Made by a program: the position numbers and the translations under genes. A DNA stretch of 62,036 nt, taken from contig NZ_FQVT01000016.1 in assembly GCF_900129445.1 (NCBI RefSeq), forward strand, positions 1-62,036, written 5' to 3'. This DNA comes from Salegentibacter echinorum. GTDB lineage: Bacteria > Bacteroidota > Bacteroidia > Flavobacteriales > Flavobacteriaceae. Shown here piece by piece: positions 9,499-17,172 of the stretch. A model generated the notes under the pieces. That model searched no databases. It saw only the letters and a list, made by a program, of their open reading frames with translations, and was not told the DNA's origin. The stretch's first letter is position 1. Each line of letters opens with the position of its first letter.

Positions 9499-9590
9499 CG
9501 TTTTTTATTTTTAGATTCAAAATATTTATTCATTAGTTTGGTCGCTTTTTCAATTTCCTTTTTTGGGGTTTTCTGTGTTAAAAAAAGGTT
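9495..9590 (-). pseudogene. HigB-like toxin, 3' remnant
   Basis: Upstream of higA, in frame and ending in a TGA that overlaps the higA ATG, the minus strand encodes FLTQKTPKKEIEKATKLMNK followed by YFESKNKKR. This is the usual C-terminal tail of HigB/Gp49-family toxins (...KKTQKTPkkEIekA). Further upstream the frame runs into the sequence CACGAATCCACGAATA, a dispersed intergenic motif, and then a stop. Only the last 30 or so residues remain, so no toxin can be made. Confidence 0.7.
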
Positions 9591-9675
9591 GCCACGAATC
9601 CACGAATATTTAGAGATTCAATGATTTTTAAGCTTAGAAAAACTGTTATTAACTGATTAAATCTACCTAAATTCT

Positions 9676-9836
9676 ATCATATATCAACCCTTCCGACTTC
9701 TTCCGCTATCGCAGAAGAAGCCACCTTCCCTTCGAAGGGAAGGAGCGCTTTCAATTCACCTAACTCACTCGATAAGCCTGCTCCCCTACTTGGCAAGGAG
9801 GGGATGAATTCAGCTTTGCTGAAGAAGGGGTGGTTG
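9676..9836. repeat. Cluster of intergenic palindromes
   Basis: The 9591-10050 stretch has no gene. It contains a run of short hairpins: CTTCTT/AAGAAG arms around 9697-9720, a perfect 20-nt palindrome at 9724-9743 centred on TTCGAA, and CCCCT/AGGGG arms around 9783-9803. A further hairpin TTCAGC-TTT-GCTGAA lies at 9809-9823 and is followed by GAAGGGGTGG. These resemble repetitive extragenic elements of Flavobacteriia and probably accompanied the rearrangement of the adjacent toxin-antitoxin genes. Confidence 0.6.
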
Positions 9837-10050
9837 CGTTTTTTTTGTTTGTCATTTTTATTTAAAATCTCAAAAAAATTATTATATTTTTAAGTTTTTA
9901 AGTGTCTCAAAATTAATATATTAAAAATTTCATCAAGGATAGCGCAGTCGAGAAGTTTTTTACGAATTGTTTAGTTCTTTAATTATTTAGGACGTTATTG
10001 ATTTAGAATATAGTTTTTACGCTACTAAACGCAACGGCTTTAAAAACACA

Positions 10051-10221
10051 TTACTCCTGTCGCCCGGTTTTCTTATTAAATCCATACGGACAATGGCGAC
10101 AGCCACTTTCGCAACAATAGCCTCGTTTTAGATGATATTGGGCGGTAAAACATTTATAACCTTCTGGCGTTAAATAATAGTCACCCTCTTCTAAAGGGAT
10201 TTTTTTCTTAAAAAAACTCAT
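10051..10221 (-). CDS. DUF5522 small cysteine-rich protein
   Basis: A 56-residue protein when started at the MSFFKKK methionine (10221). An upstream in-frame ATG at 10236 would add five residues. The family hallmark is CCESGCRHCPYGF near the C terminus, a Cys-rich motif that probably binds metal, preceded by the YYLTPEGYKCFT block. Function unknown. It is transcribed divergently from the hemL-containing operon, 32 bp away. Confidence 0.8.
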   Translation of the reverse strand: MSFFKKKIPLEEGDYYLTPEGYKCFTAQYHLKRGYCCESGCRHCPYGFNKKTGRQE

Positions 10222-10253
10222 AGCACAAAAGTACAATTTCTTATCTTCAAGCC

Positions 10254-10580
10254 GTGATTCTAATTGTGAACAAATATTTGCTTGGCAAATCCATCTCGGG
10301 TGCCAGTGTTTGGCCTTTTGTCATTGTAAAAAACAAGGAACTCAAAGAGGACTTTACTTTTATTAATCACGAAAAAATCCATCTTCAGCAACAACTGGAA
10401 TTGCTCATCATTCCGTTTTACCTGTGGTATTTTACCGAATATTTGCTGCGATGGTTACAATATAAAGATAGATTTCTGGCTTATAAGAATATTAGTTTTG
10501 AACGCGAAGCCTACACCCAGGAAATGAAAGAGAATTACCTGGAAGAACGCCGTTTTTGGGCATTTTTACAGTTTCTATAG
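10254..10580 (+). CDS. Conserved flavobacterial protein with an HExxH-like motif
   Basis: A 108-residue protein with GTG start. NHEKIHLQQQLELL at residues 38-51 gives an HExxH pattern (His39, Glu40, His43). It is followed by an aromatic membrane-prone stretch (IIPFYLWYFTEYLLRWLQY) and a conserved FEREAY segment whose Glu could be a third ligand. This layout is like a minimal membrane-bound metallopeptidase core, but no catalytic activity is established. It is the first gene of a tight four-gene run ending in hemL (gaps of 32, 1 and 2 nt). Confidence 0.7.
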   Translation: MILIVNKYLLGKSISGASVWPFVIVKNKELKEDFTFINHEKIHLQQQLELLIIPFYLWYFTEYLLRWLQYKDRFLAYKNISFEREAYTQEMKENYLEERRFWAFLQFL

Positions 10581-10612
10581 GTAAGTAAGTTTTGATTTTA
10601 GATATTTGCATT

Positions 10613-11548
10613 ATGGCAAATTTTCTCAATATTGCTGAAAAAATAACTAAAAATCAGTTTATTGCTGAATTCCCCAACGATATTTCTTTTTTTCTAAAAC
10701 GAGAAGATTTGTTGCATCCGGAAGTTTCCGGTAATAAATTTAGAAAATTAAAGTATAATATTGCTGAAGCACTTGAACAGGGGCACCAAAACCTGCTCAC
10801 TTTTGGAGGCGCCTATTCCAACCACATAGCTGCTACCGCTGCCGCCGGAAAGATTGCAGGTCTAAATACGATTGGTGTGATTAGGGGAGAAGAGTTAGGA
10901 GGAAATTTAACAAAAACCCTGGCACAAAATTCCACCTTAAAGTTTGCTGATTCCTGCGGAATGCAATTCAAATTTGTTACAAGAAGTAAATATCGTGAAA
11001 AGGAAACTGCATCATTTTTGCAGGAATTAAAGGAAGAATTTGGAACATTTTACCTGGTGCCGGAAGGCGGTACAAACGCTTTAGCTGTAAAAGGTTGCGG
11101 GGAGATTTTAACCGAAAATGATAAGGAATTCGATTTTATAGCGACTTCAGTAGGAACGGGCGGAACAATTTCGGGCATAATCAATGCTTCCGGTAAAAAC
11201 CAAAAAGTTCTTGGTTTTCCCGCGCTGAAAGGAGATTTTCTTTCCGAAGAAATAAAGAAATTCAGCAGTAAAAATAATTGGGAGTTAATACTAAAGTATC
11301 ATTTTGGCGGTTATGCTAAAGTAGATGCACATTTAATTGAATTTATAAATAATTTTAAGGAAGAATACCAGATTCAATTGGACCCCATTTATACTGGGAA
11401 ATTAGTTTTTGGTATTTTTGACCTGATAAAAGCAGGATATTTCCCGGCGGGGAGTAAAATTCTGGGAATCCATACCGGAGGATTACAGGGAATTGCCGGA
11501 ATGAACAGCTTTTTGAAAAAGAAAAATATGCACTTAATTACTGATTAA
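10613..11548 (+). CDS. PLP-dependent ACC deaminase / D-cysteine desulfhydrase family enzyme
   Basis: About 311 residues from the MANFLN start. The upstream ATG at 10592 adds seven residues unlike the family. Fold-type II PLP features are present. Lys in SGNKFRKLKYN forms the Schiff base. FGGAYSNHIAATAAAG is the substrate and phosphate-side loop, and SVGTGGTISGI is the PLP-phosphate glycine loop. The family includes 1-aminocyclopropane-1-carboxylate deaminase and D-cysteine desulfhydrase, which release ammonia plus a keto acid (and sulfide for cysteine). Sequence alone does not decide between them; D-cysteine desulfhydrase activity is more common in such bacteria. Confidence 0.88.
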   Translation: MANFLNIAEKITKNQFIAEFPNDISFFLKREDLLHPEVSGNKFRKLKYNIAEALEQGHQNLLTFGGAYSNHIAATAAAGKIAGLNTIGVIRGEELGGNLTKTLAQNSTLKFADSCGMQFKFVTRSKYREKETASFLQELKEEFGTFYLVPEGGTNALAVKGCGEILTENDKEFDFIATSVGTGGTISGIINASGKNQKVLGFPALKGDFLSEEIKKFSSKNNWELILKYHFGGYAKVDAHLIEFINNFKEEYQIQLDPIYTGKLVFGIFDLIKAGYFPAGSKILGIHTGGLQGIAGMNSFLKKKNMHLITD

Positions 11549-11549
11549 T

Positions 11550-12422
11550 ATGAACATTAACCGGTTTTTGTTTTCCAACAGTGGGTTTAAGATTGGCCCG
11601 AGAGTATTGGTTTTAATTTTTCTGGGGGTTTTTGCCATTTCCTGCGGAAGTAAAAAAAAGGTGGTAACCAAAAAGAAAAACGCCGATATTTCCCGAACTT
11701 CTAACACCAGAAACCTCGAAAATATTAAACCATTGGGAGGCGAGCCCAAATTACCACCTGTAAATCCAAGACTTTATACCGTAGAAGATTATATAAGGGA
11801 TTTTGCTGCGGTGGCTATGGAAGAAATGCGACTATATGATGTGCCGGCAAGTATCACTTTGGCCCAGGGGATTTTAGAATCTGGCGGTGGGAAAGGAGAT
11901 TTAACGTTGCGGGCTAACAATCACTTTGGGATAAAATGTCACGACTGGAAAGGCGGTAGGGTTTATCACGATGACGACCGGCGGGGGGAATGTTTTAGAA
12001 AATATAAAGACGCCCGTTATTCCTACCGGGATCACTCGCTTTTTCTTACTGAAAGAAAACGATATGCCAGTCTTTTTGATTTGGACAAAGATGATTTTAA
12101 AGGCTGGGCAAAGGGTTTAAGAAAAGCCGGTTATGCGACAGACAGGCGATACCCCGATAAATTAATTGGATTAATCAAGCGCTATGAGTTATACAGGTTT
12201 GATGCGGAAGTTTTAAAACGTCCCACCCCAGATTATGCTTATACGCCAGAGTCTCCCGAATCGCCTAATTCTATTACTTATAGAGTGAAAAAAGGTGATA
12301 CGCTTTACGGTATAGCAAAGAAACACAATACAACGGTAGAAAAATTACAACGATTTAATAATCTAAGGGATACCAACCTTGCTGTAGGGCAACTGTTGGT
12401 TATTATCTCACAAGAACAATAA
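11550..12422 (+). CDS. Glucosaminidase (GH73) lipoprotein with LysM domain
   Basis: A 290-residue cell-wall hydrolase. The N-terminal hydrophobic segment ends in a lipobox at Cys32 (AISCGS), followed by a Lys-rich linker. The GH73 domain covers residues about 88-225: [16 protein letters not shown] holds the catalytic Glu, and [14 protein letters not shown] and [15 protein letters not shown] are family blocks. A LysM peptidoglycan-binding domain occupies residues about 243-289 ([16 protein letters not shown]). It probably cuts the glycan strands of peptidoglycan during growth or division. It starts one base after the previous stop. Confidence 0.92.
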   Translation: MNINRFLFSNSGFKIGPRVLVLIFLGVFAISCGSKKKVVTKKKNADISRTSNTRNLENIKPLGGEPKLPPVNPRLYTVEDYIRDFAAVAMEEMRLYDVPASITLAQGILESGGGKGDLTLRANNHFGIKCHDWKGGRVYHDDDRRGECFRKYKDARYSYRDHSLFLTERKRYASLFDLDKDDFKGWAKGLRKAGYATDRRYPDKLIGLIKRYELYRFDAEVLKRPTPDYAYTPESPESPNSITYRVKKGDTLYGIAKKHNTTVEKLQRFNNLRDTNLAVGQLLVIISQEQ

Positions 12423-12424
12423 TT

Positions 12425-13714
12425 ATGGAGTATAAGAGAAGTAGCGAATTGTTCGCTTCGGCACAAAAAGTAATTCCCGGTGGCGTAAATTCCCCGGTAA
12501 GGGCATTTAAAGCAGTAGGCGGAGACCCGGTGTTTATAAAAAAGGCTGAAGGTGCTTATTTGTTCGATGAAGACGGCAACAAGTTGATTGATTATATTAA
12601 TTCCTGGGGACCGTTAATTTTAGGTCACGCCCATAAACCGGTAATTGATGCCGTAATTGACATCGCCAAGAAAGGAACTTCATTTGGGACACCCACAGAG
12701 ATTGAAACCAAAATAGCCGAGCTGGCCGTAAAAATGGTTCCCAATATCGATAAAATTAGAATGGTAAATTCCGGGACCGAGGCTACGATGAGTGCGGTGC
12801 GCCTGGCTCGAGGTTTTACCGGAAAAGAGAAAATAATTAAATTTGCAGGCTGTTACCACGGGCATAGTGATTCGTTTTTAATCCAGGCGGGGAGTGGTGC
12901 TGTTACTTTTGGCACACCTAATAGTCCTGGGGTGACCCAGGGAACGGCAAAAGATACTTTATTGGCAAAATATAATGATTTAGCTAGTGTAGAAGCTTTG
13001 CTGGATGCCAATAAAGATGACATCGCCTGTATAATTGTAGAACCGGTTCCAGGAAATATGGGATGTATTCCTCCGGCTAACGGCTTTTTAGAAGGCCTTA
13101 GAGAGTTATGTGACGCCAACAATACATTATTGATTTTTGATGAAGTAATGTCTGGTTTTAGGCTTGCACCGGGTGGAGTGCAGGAGCGGTTAAATGTAAA
13201 TGCCGATATCGCCTGCTTCGGAAAAGTGATTGGTGGCGGGCTTCCCGTGGGGGCTTTTGCAGCGCGAAATGAAATTATGGATTATCTGGCACCGGTTGGC
13301 CCGGTTTATCAGGCGGGTACTTTGAGTGGAAATCCTTTGGCAATGGCGGCCGGTTTAGCGATGCTGACCGAACTTGATAATAACAGGGGGATTTTTGAAA
13401 GCATCGATAAAAAGACCAAATATCTGCACGAAGGAATGGAAAAAGCACTTAGCGCAAATAACGTAGATTTCACTATAAATAGAATAGGCTCTATGATTTC
13501 GGTGCACTTTGGAAAAGAGCCGGTAACCGATTTTGAGTCGGCGGCAAATTCTGCAGGCCTGGGGACTTTCAACAAATTTTTCCACGGAATGTTAGAAAAT
13601 GGTATTTATATCGCACCCAGTGCTTTTGAAACCTGGTTTATTAGCGATGCCCTTTCTTACGAAGATCTGGATACTACTATTAAAGTAGTCGATAGAGTAG
13701 CGAAAACGCTTTAA
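12425..13714 (+). CDS. hemL: Glutamate-1-semialdehyde 2,1-aminomutase
   Basis: A 429-residue fold-type I aminotransferase. It converts glutamate-1-semialdehyde to 5-aminolevulinate, the first committed haem precursor in the C5 pathway. The PLP lysine is in [15 protein letters not shown] (residue about 265). [25 protein letters not shown] and FDEVMSGFR are the other cofactor and substrate signatures. Length is normal. It is the last gene of the 10254-13714 run and a strong terminator follows. Confidence 0.96.
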   Translation: MEYKRSSELFASAQKVIPGGVNSPVRAFKAVGGDPVFIKKAEGAYLFDEDGNKLIDYINSWGPLILGHAHKPVIDAVIDIAKKGTSFGTPTEIETKIAELAVKMVPNIDKIRMVNSGTEATMSAVRLARGFTGKEKIIKFAGCYHGHSDSFLIQAGSGAVTFGTPNSPGVTQGTAKDTLLAKYNDLASVEALLDANKDDIACIIVEPVPGNMGCIPPANGFLEGLRELCDANNTLLIFDEVMSGFRLAPGGVQERLNVNADIACFGKVIGGGLPVGAFAARNEIMDYLAPVGPVYQAGTLSGNPLAMAAGLAMLTELDNNRGIFESIDKKTKYLHEGMEKALSANNVDFTINRIGSMISVHFGKEPVTDFESAANSAGLGTFNKFFHGMLENGIYIAPSAFETWFISDALSYEDLDTTIKVVDRVAKTL

Positions 13715-13807
13715 AAATAAAATGAATTTCTAAGTAATCCCAAAGAATAATATTGCTTACACAATCATTTTATTATGGTTTTTGTGACTAAAAGCCCTTA
13801 TTATAAG

Positions 13808-13848
13808 AGACCTCACAGGTTTTTAAAACCTGTGAGGTCTTTTTATTT
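13808..13848. terminator. Bidirectional terminator between hemL and the GH3-family gene
   Basis: A 16-bp perfect stem (13808-13823 with 13825-13840) built on AGACCTCACAGGTTTT is followed by a T-rich tract. The two genes converge here, so it can serve both. The arm sequence is also a dispersed intergenic element in this phylum. Confidence 0.85.
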
Positions 13849-13903
13849 TTTTTGTCTTAATGTATTATGCCAGAAAAGTATTCTTTGTCGTAAGTTGAGG
13901 AAG

Positions 13904-15418
13904 TCAATTGTTCATTTCTAATAATTCTTCAACATAATTTCTGGAATTGGAAAGTCTGGGGATTTTATGTTGTCCGCCTAATTTATCATGTTTTTTAAGC
14001 CAGTCATAAAATAGCTTTTCACGTGCCTGATGGATTTTGGGTAAATTAAGCGTCATATTATTATACCTTTTGGCTTCATAATCGCTATTCACCTGTTGTA
14101 GAGCCAGATCTAATTCTTTGATGAATTTATCAAAATCCTGGGGTGGCCGTTTAAATTCTATAATCCACTCGTGCGCACCCTTTTCCTTACCTTTCATAAA
14201 TACAGGTGCTGCCGTATAATCTACAATCTCACAGTTGGTGACCAGGGAGGTTTGTTTTAGCGCTTCTTCGGCATTTTCTATGATTAGCTCTTCTCCAAAT
14301 GCGTTGATATGGTGCTTGGTTCTACCTGTTACTTTTATGCGGTATGGATTGGTAGAAGTAAACTTTATCGTATCGCCTATTTTATATCGCCATAATCCCG
14401 CATTGGTGGTAATTACCACAGCATAATTCTTGTCGATTTCTACTTCAGCCAAAGGAATAGCTTTTTCTGTTTCCCTTCCGTAGAGATCCATAGGGATAAA
14501 TTCATAATAGATGCCGTAATCCAGCATTAATAAAAGTTCTTTAGAATCGTTTTGATCCTGGCAGGCAAAAAAACCTTCCGAAGCATTATAAATTTCATAG
14601 AACCTAAAATCTTCTTTGGGTAATATTTTTTGATATTGCGGGGCATAAGGATCAAAGCTCACCCCGCCGTGAAAGTAGGCTTCCAGGTTAGGCCAAACCT
14701 CAAATAGGTTTCCCTTGCCCGTGGTCTCAAGAATATTATTCAGCAAAACCAACATCCAACTGGGAACTCCCGCGAGGCTGGTTACATTTTCCTTTTTTGT
14801 TTCATCTACTATGGTACCCATTTTAACTTCCCAGTCGTCCATTAGGGAAACCTCATTACTGGGTGTACTGCTAAATTCGGCCCAAAAAGGCATATTGGCA
14901 ATTAAAATCGCAGAAAGGTCCCCATAAGCGGTGCCGTTATTTTTATAGATTTCTTTGCTGCCGCCCAGGCGCAAACTCTTGCCGGTGAACAGTTTAGATT
15001 CTGGATTATTGTTTAGGTACATGCACAATAAATCTTTTCCCGCATTGTAATGGCACTGTTCAAGGGAGTCTTCACTCACGGGAATAAACTTACTTTTTGC
15101 ACTGGTGGTTCCGCTAGATTTAGCAAACCATTTTATAGTTGTAGGCCAAAAAATATTGTTTTCTCCCCTTCTGTTGCGTTCAATACAATCCTGATAATTT
15201 TCATATTGCTGAATAGGCACATTTTTAGCAAAATCTACCTGGTTTCTAATTTCTGCAAAACCATATTTTTTACCCATTTCGGTGTTTTTAGCCTTGGCAA
15301 GTAGGTTTTTTAACAACTCCTGTTGCACTTCGTGAGGATACTTTATAAACAGCTCCATTTGATGAATTCTCTTTTTGAGAAACCACGAAGCAATAGAGTT
15401 CACTAATGGGATTGGCAT
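13904..15418 (-). CDS. GH3-like (auxin-responsive promoter family) acyl-adenylating enzyme
   Basis: A 504-residue member of the GH3 family of the ANL superfamily, which activates carboxylates with ATP and in plants couples them to amino acids. The P-loop-like ATP motif KSSGTTSAKSKFIPVS is at residues about 100-115. FYEIYNASEGFF and the hinge region DTIKFTSTNPYRIKVTGRTK, with the GEELI block, are also present. The bacterial substrate is unknown. Note that this name refers to the GH3 plant gene family, not glycoside hydrolase family 3. It is divergent from the DUF2797 gene. Confidence 0.87.
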   Translation of the reverse strand: MPIPLVNSIASWFLKKRIHQMELFIKYPHEVQQELLKNLLAKAKNTEMGKKYGFAEIRNQVDFAKNVPIQQYENYQDCIERNRRGENNIFWPTTIKWFAKSSGTTSAKSKFIPVSEDSLEQCHYNAGKDLLCMYLNNNPESKLFTGKSLRLGGSKEIYKNNGTAYGDLSAILIANMPFWAEFSSTPSNEVSLMDDWEVKMGTIVDETKKENVTSLAGVPSWMLVLLNNILETTGKGNLFEVWPNLEAYFHGGVSFDPYAPQYQKILPKEDFRFYEIYNASEGFFACQDQNDSKELLLMLDYGIYYEFIPMDLYGRETEKAIPLAEVEIDKNYAVVITTNAGLWRYKIGDTIKFTSTNPYRIKVTGRTKHHINAFGEELIIENAEEALKQTSLVTNCEIVDYTAAPVFMKGKEKGAHEWIIEFKRPPQDFDKFIKELDLALQQVNSDYEAKRYNNMTLNLPKIHQAREKLFYDWLKKHDKLGGQHKIPRLSNSRNYVEELLEMNN

Positions 15419-15528
15419 TATTCTTTATATCTTTATACGCTGACAATGCTGCAGCTTGGTTGGCTGGATAAAATTAATTTAAACTTAGAAGTTTACAAAT
15501 CAACTTAGGATAAAAATAGCGAAAAACG

Positions 15529-16323
15529 ATGAGATACGAAGGCGTGTTAAGAAAAATGAAAACAGAAATCACAGATAAAGTGCAATATTATCTCTTATTT
15601 GAGAAAGATTTTATAAATATTAACCAGATTTTGAACAAAAAAATCAGTCTTAATTTTCTTCGTTTTCAATGTCTAAATTGCAGTCTGGAAAAGAAAATTT
15701 TTAGACAGGGCTATTGTTATGATTGTTTTTCTTCTATTCCGCAGGCCGGGGATTGGATTATGAAACCAGAGTTAAGTAAAGCCCATTTAGGGGAAGAGGA
15801 CAGAGACCTGGAATTTGAAAAGCGCTCGCAATTGCAACCGCACATTGTTTATCTAGCCAATTCCAGTAATGTAAAAGTAGGCGTGACGCGTAAAACACAA
15901 GTTCCCACCCGATGGATAGACCAGGGGGCACACGAGGCGATTGAGATTGTAGAAACCCCCAACAGGTATCTTGCCGGGATTACCGAGGTAGCACTTAAAG
16001 AACACGTAGCCGATAAAACAAACTGGCGAAAAATGTTAACTAATGACATTTTAGATTTGAATCTATCTGAAGAAAGGGATAAACTTAAAAATTTTATTCC
16101 TGAGGAAGCAAAAGACTACTACCTGCCTGAAAGAAAAGAGCTGGAAATAGCATTTCCGGTTTTGGAATTTCCGAAGAAAATAAAAACCCTCAATTTGAGT
16201 AAAATTCCGTTTTATGAAGGAATTTTGAAGGGAATTAAAGGACAATATTTAATTTTCGAAGATGGGATGGTTTTTAACGTGCGAGCCCACGAAGGTTTTG
16301 TAGTAGAGCTGGAAGTGAAATAA
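15529..16323 (+). CDS. DUF2797 protein with zinc-ribbon-like Cys pairs
   Basis: A 264-residue protein. Two CxxC pairs, CLNC (residues about 47-50) and CYDC (about 63-66), form a zinc-ribbon-like site. The next block, VYLANSSNVKVGVTRKTQVPTRWIDQGA, resembles the core of GIY-YIG-type nuclease domains, which DUF2797 is thought to resemble. No nuclease function is proven. It begins about 110 bp from the divergent GH3-like gene. The 26-bp gap to the next gene suggests cotranscription with the two nucleotidyltransferase genes. Confidence 0.8.
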   Translation: MRYEGVLRKMKTEITDKVQYYLLFEKDFININQILNKKISLNFLRFQCLNCSLEKKIFRQGYCYDCFSSIPQAGDWIMKPELSKAHLGEEDRDLEFEKRSQLQPHIVYLANSSNVKVGVTRKTQVPTRWIDQGAHEAIEIVETPNRYLAGITEVALKEHVADKTNWRKMLTNDILDLNLSEERDKLKNFIPEEAKDYYLPERKELEIAFPVLEFPKKIKTLNLSKIPFYEGILKGIKGQYLIFEDGMVFNVRAHEGFVVELEVK

Positions 16324-16349
16324 TTTAGAAATATGCGTAAATTAGTGAA

Positions 16350-16766
16350 ATGGAACCTGAAGAAAAAAGATGGCAGCAGCGATTTCAAAACTATAAAAAA
16401 GCATTACAGCAATTAGAAAACGCGGTAGAACTTGCCAAAAAACGGAAACTAAGTGAATTGGAGATGCAGGGACTTATTCAAAGTTTCGAATATACCCACG
16501 AATTGGCCTGGAAAACCATAAAGGATTTTCTTAAGGAAAAAGGAAATTTTGATATTTATGGTTCTCGTGATGCTACCAGACAGGCTTTTGGTTATGGTTT
16601 AATTAAAAATGGAGAGACCTGGATAAATATGATTTTAAGCCGTAATAAAACCTCACATACTTATAATGAAGAAACGGCCAAAGATATCGTCTTGGAAATA
16701 AGATCGCATTATTTTAAAGAATTTAAATATCTTGAAGATAAATTTAATGTTTTAGACAATGATTGA
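16350..16766 (+). CDS. HI0074-family nucleotidyltransferase substrate-binding subunit
   Basis: A 138-residue all-helical protein of the HI0074/KNTase-binding group, related to HEPN. Family blocks seen are RWQQRFQNYKKALQQLENAV, FEYTHELAWKTIKDFL, GSRDATRQAF and RNKTSHTYNEETA. The RnxxxH-like R-N-K-T-S-H segment (about residues 92-97) recalls the HEPN RNase motif. It overlaps the following MNT gene by 8 nt, the standard pair layout. Such pairs act as toxin-antitoxin modules in some bacteria, the MNT partner modifying the HEPN one. Confidence 0.88.
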   Translation: MEPEEKRWQQRFQNYKKALQQLENAVELAKKRKLSELEMQGLIQSFEYTHELAWKTIKDFLKEKGNFDIYGSRDATRQAFGYGLIKNGETWINMILSRNKTSHTYNEETAKDIVLEIRSHYFKEFKYLEDKFNVLDND

Positions 16767-17088
16767 AAAACACGGTCTTTCTAAAAATACAGTTTGCAAA
16801 ATAAATAGTGTTTTTGCTGAATTTTTCAAGGTTAAAAAAGTGGTTTTATATGGCTCTCAGGCAATTGGTAATTATCGCCCGGGGTCTGATATTGATCTTG
16901 CTATTTTTTCTGAAGAAATAAATTTCACAGAATTATTGGATATTGAAAGAAAACTGGATGGATTAGATCTTGTTTACACAATAGACTTACTACTTTTTTC
17001 AAAATTGGATAACGAAAAGCTAAGACAGCATATTTTAAATTTTGGAAAGGTGTTTTATAAAAAGTCTTCTTCAGAAGTGAAGATTTAA
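16759..17088 (+). CDS. Minimal nucleotidyltransferase (MNT, HI0073-like)
   Basis: A 109-residue protein of the polymerase beta superfamily. The catalytic signature is intact: GS at residues 32-33, then Asp44 and Asp46 in PGSDIDLAIF. A third acidic residue is likely Asp in YTIDLLLF. MNT proteins transfer nucleotides from ATP to a partner protein; with the upstream HI0074-like subunit it probably forms a regulated complex. A hairpin terminator follows. Confidence 0.87.
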   Translation: MIEKHGLSKNTVCKINSVFAEFFKVKKVVLYGSQAIGNYRPGSDIDLAIFSEEINFTELLDIERKLDGLDLVYTIDLLLFSKLDNEKLRQHILNFGKVFYKKSSSEVKI

Positions 17089-17119
17089 AATTACGTATAA
17101 CTTCAAACGATTTATTAAA

Positions 17120-17164
17120 CCTCGTAAAATTTCCCGGTATAGATGCTATTGAGAATTCTACGAG
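17120..17164. terminator. Bidirectional terminator between the MNT and AsmA-like genes
   Basis: CCTCGTA-AAATT (17120-17131) pairs with AATTC-TACGAGG (17153-17164) with one mismatch, in the short gap between two converging genes. Confidence 0.6.
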
Positions 17165-17172
17165 GATTTATT

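Noticed and set aside
10226-10233. TACTTTTG, a perfect -7 box on the minus strand for the DUF5522 gene
   Set aside because: It would start transcription at or inside the ATG at 10221, so it is either chance or evidence for a leaderless transcript; too weak to call.
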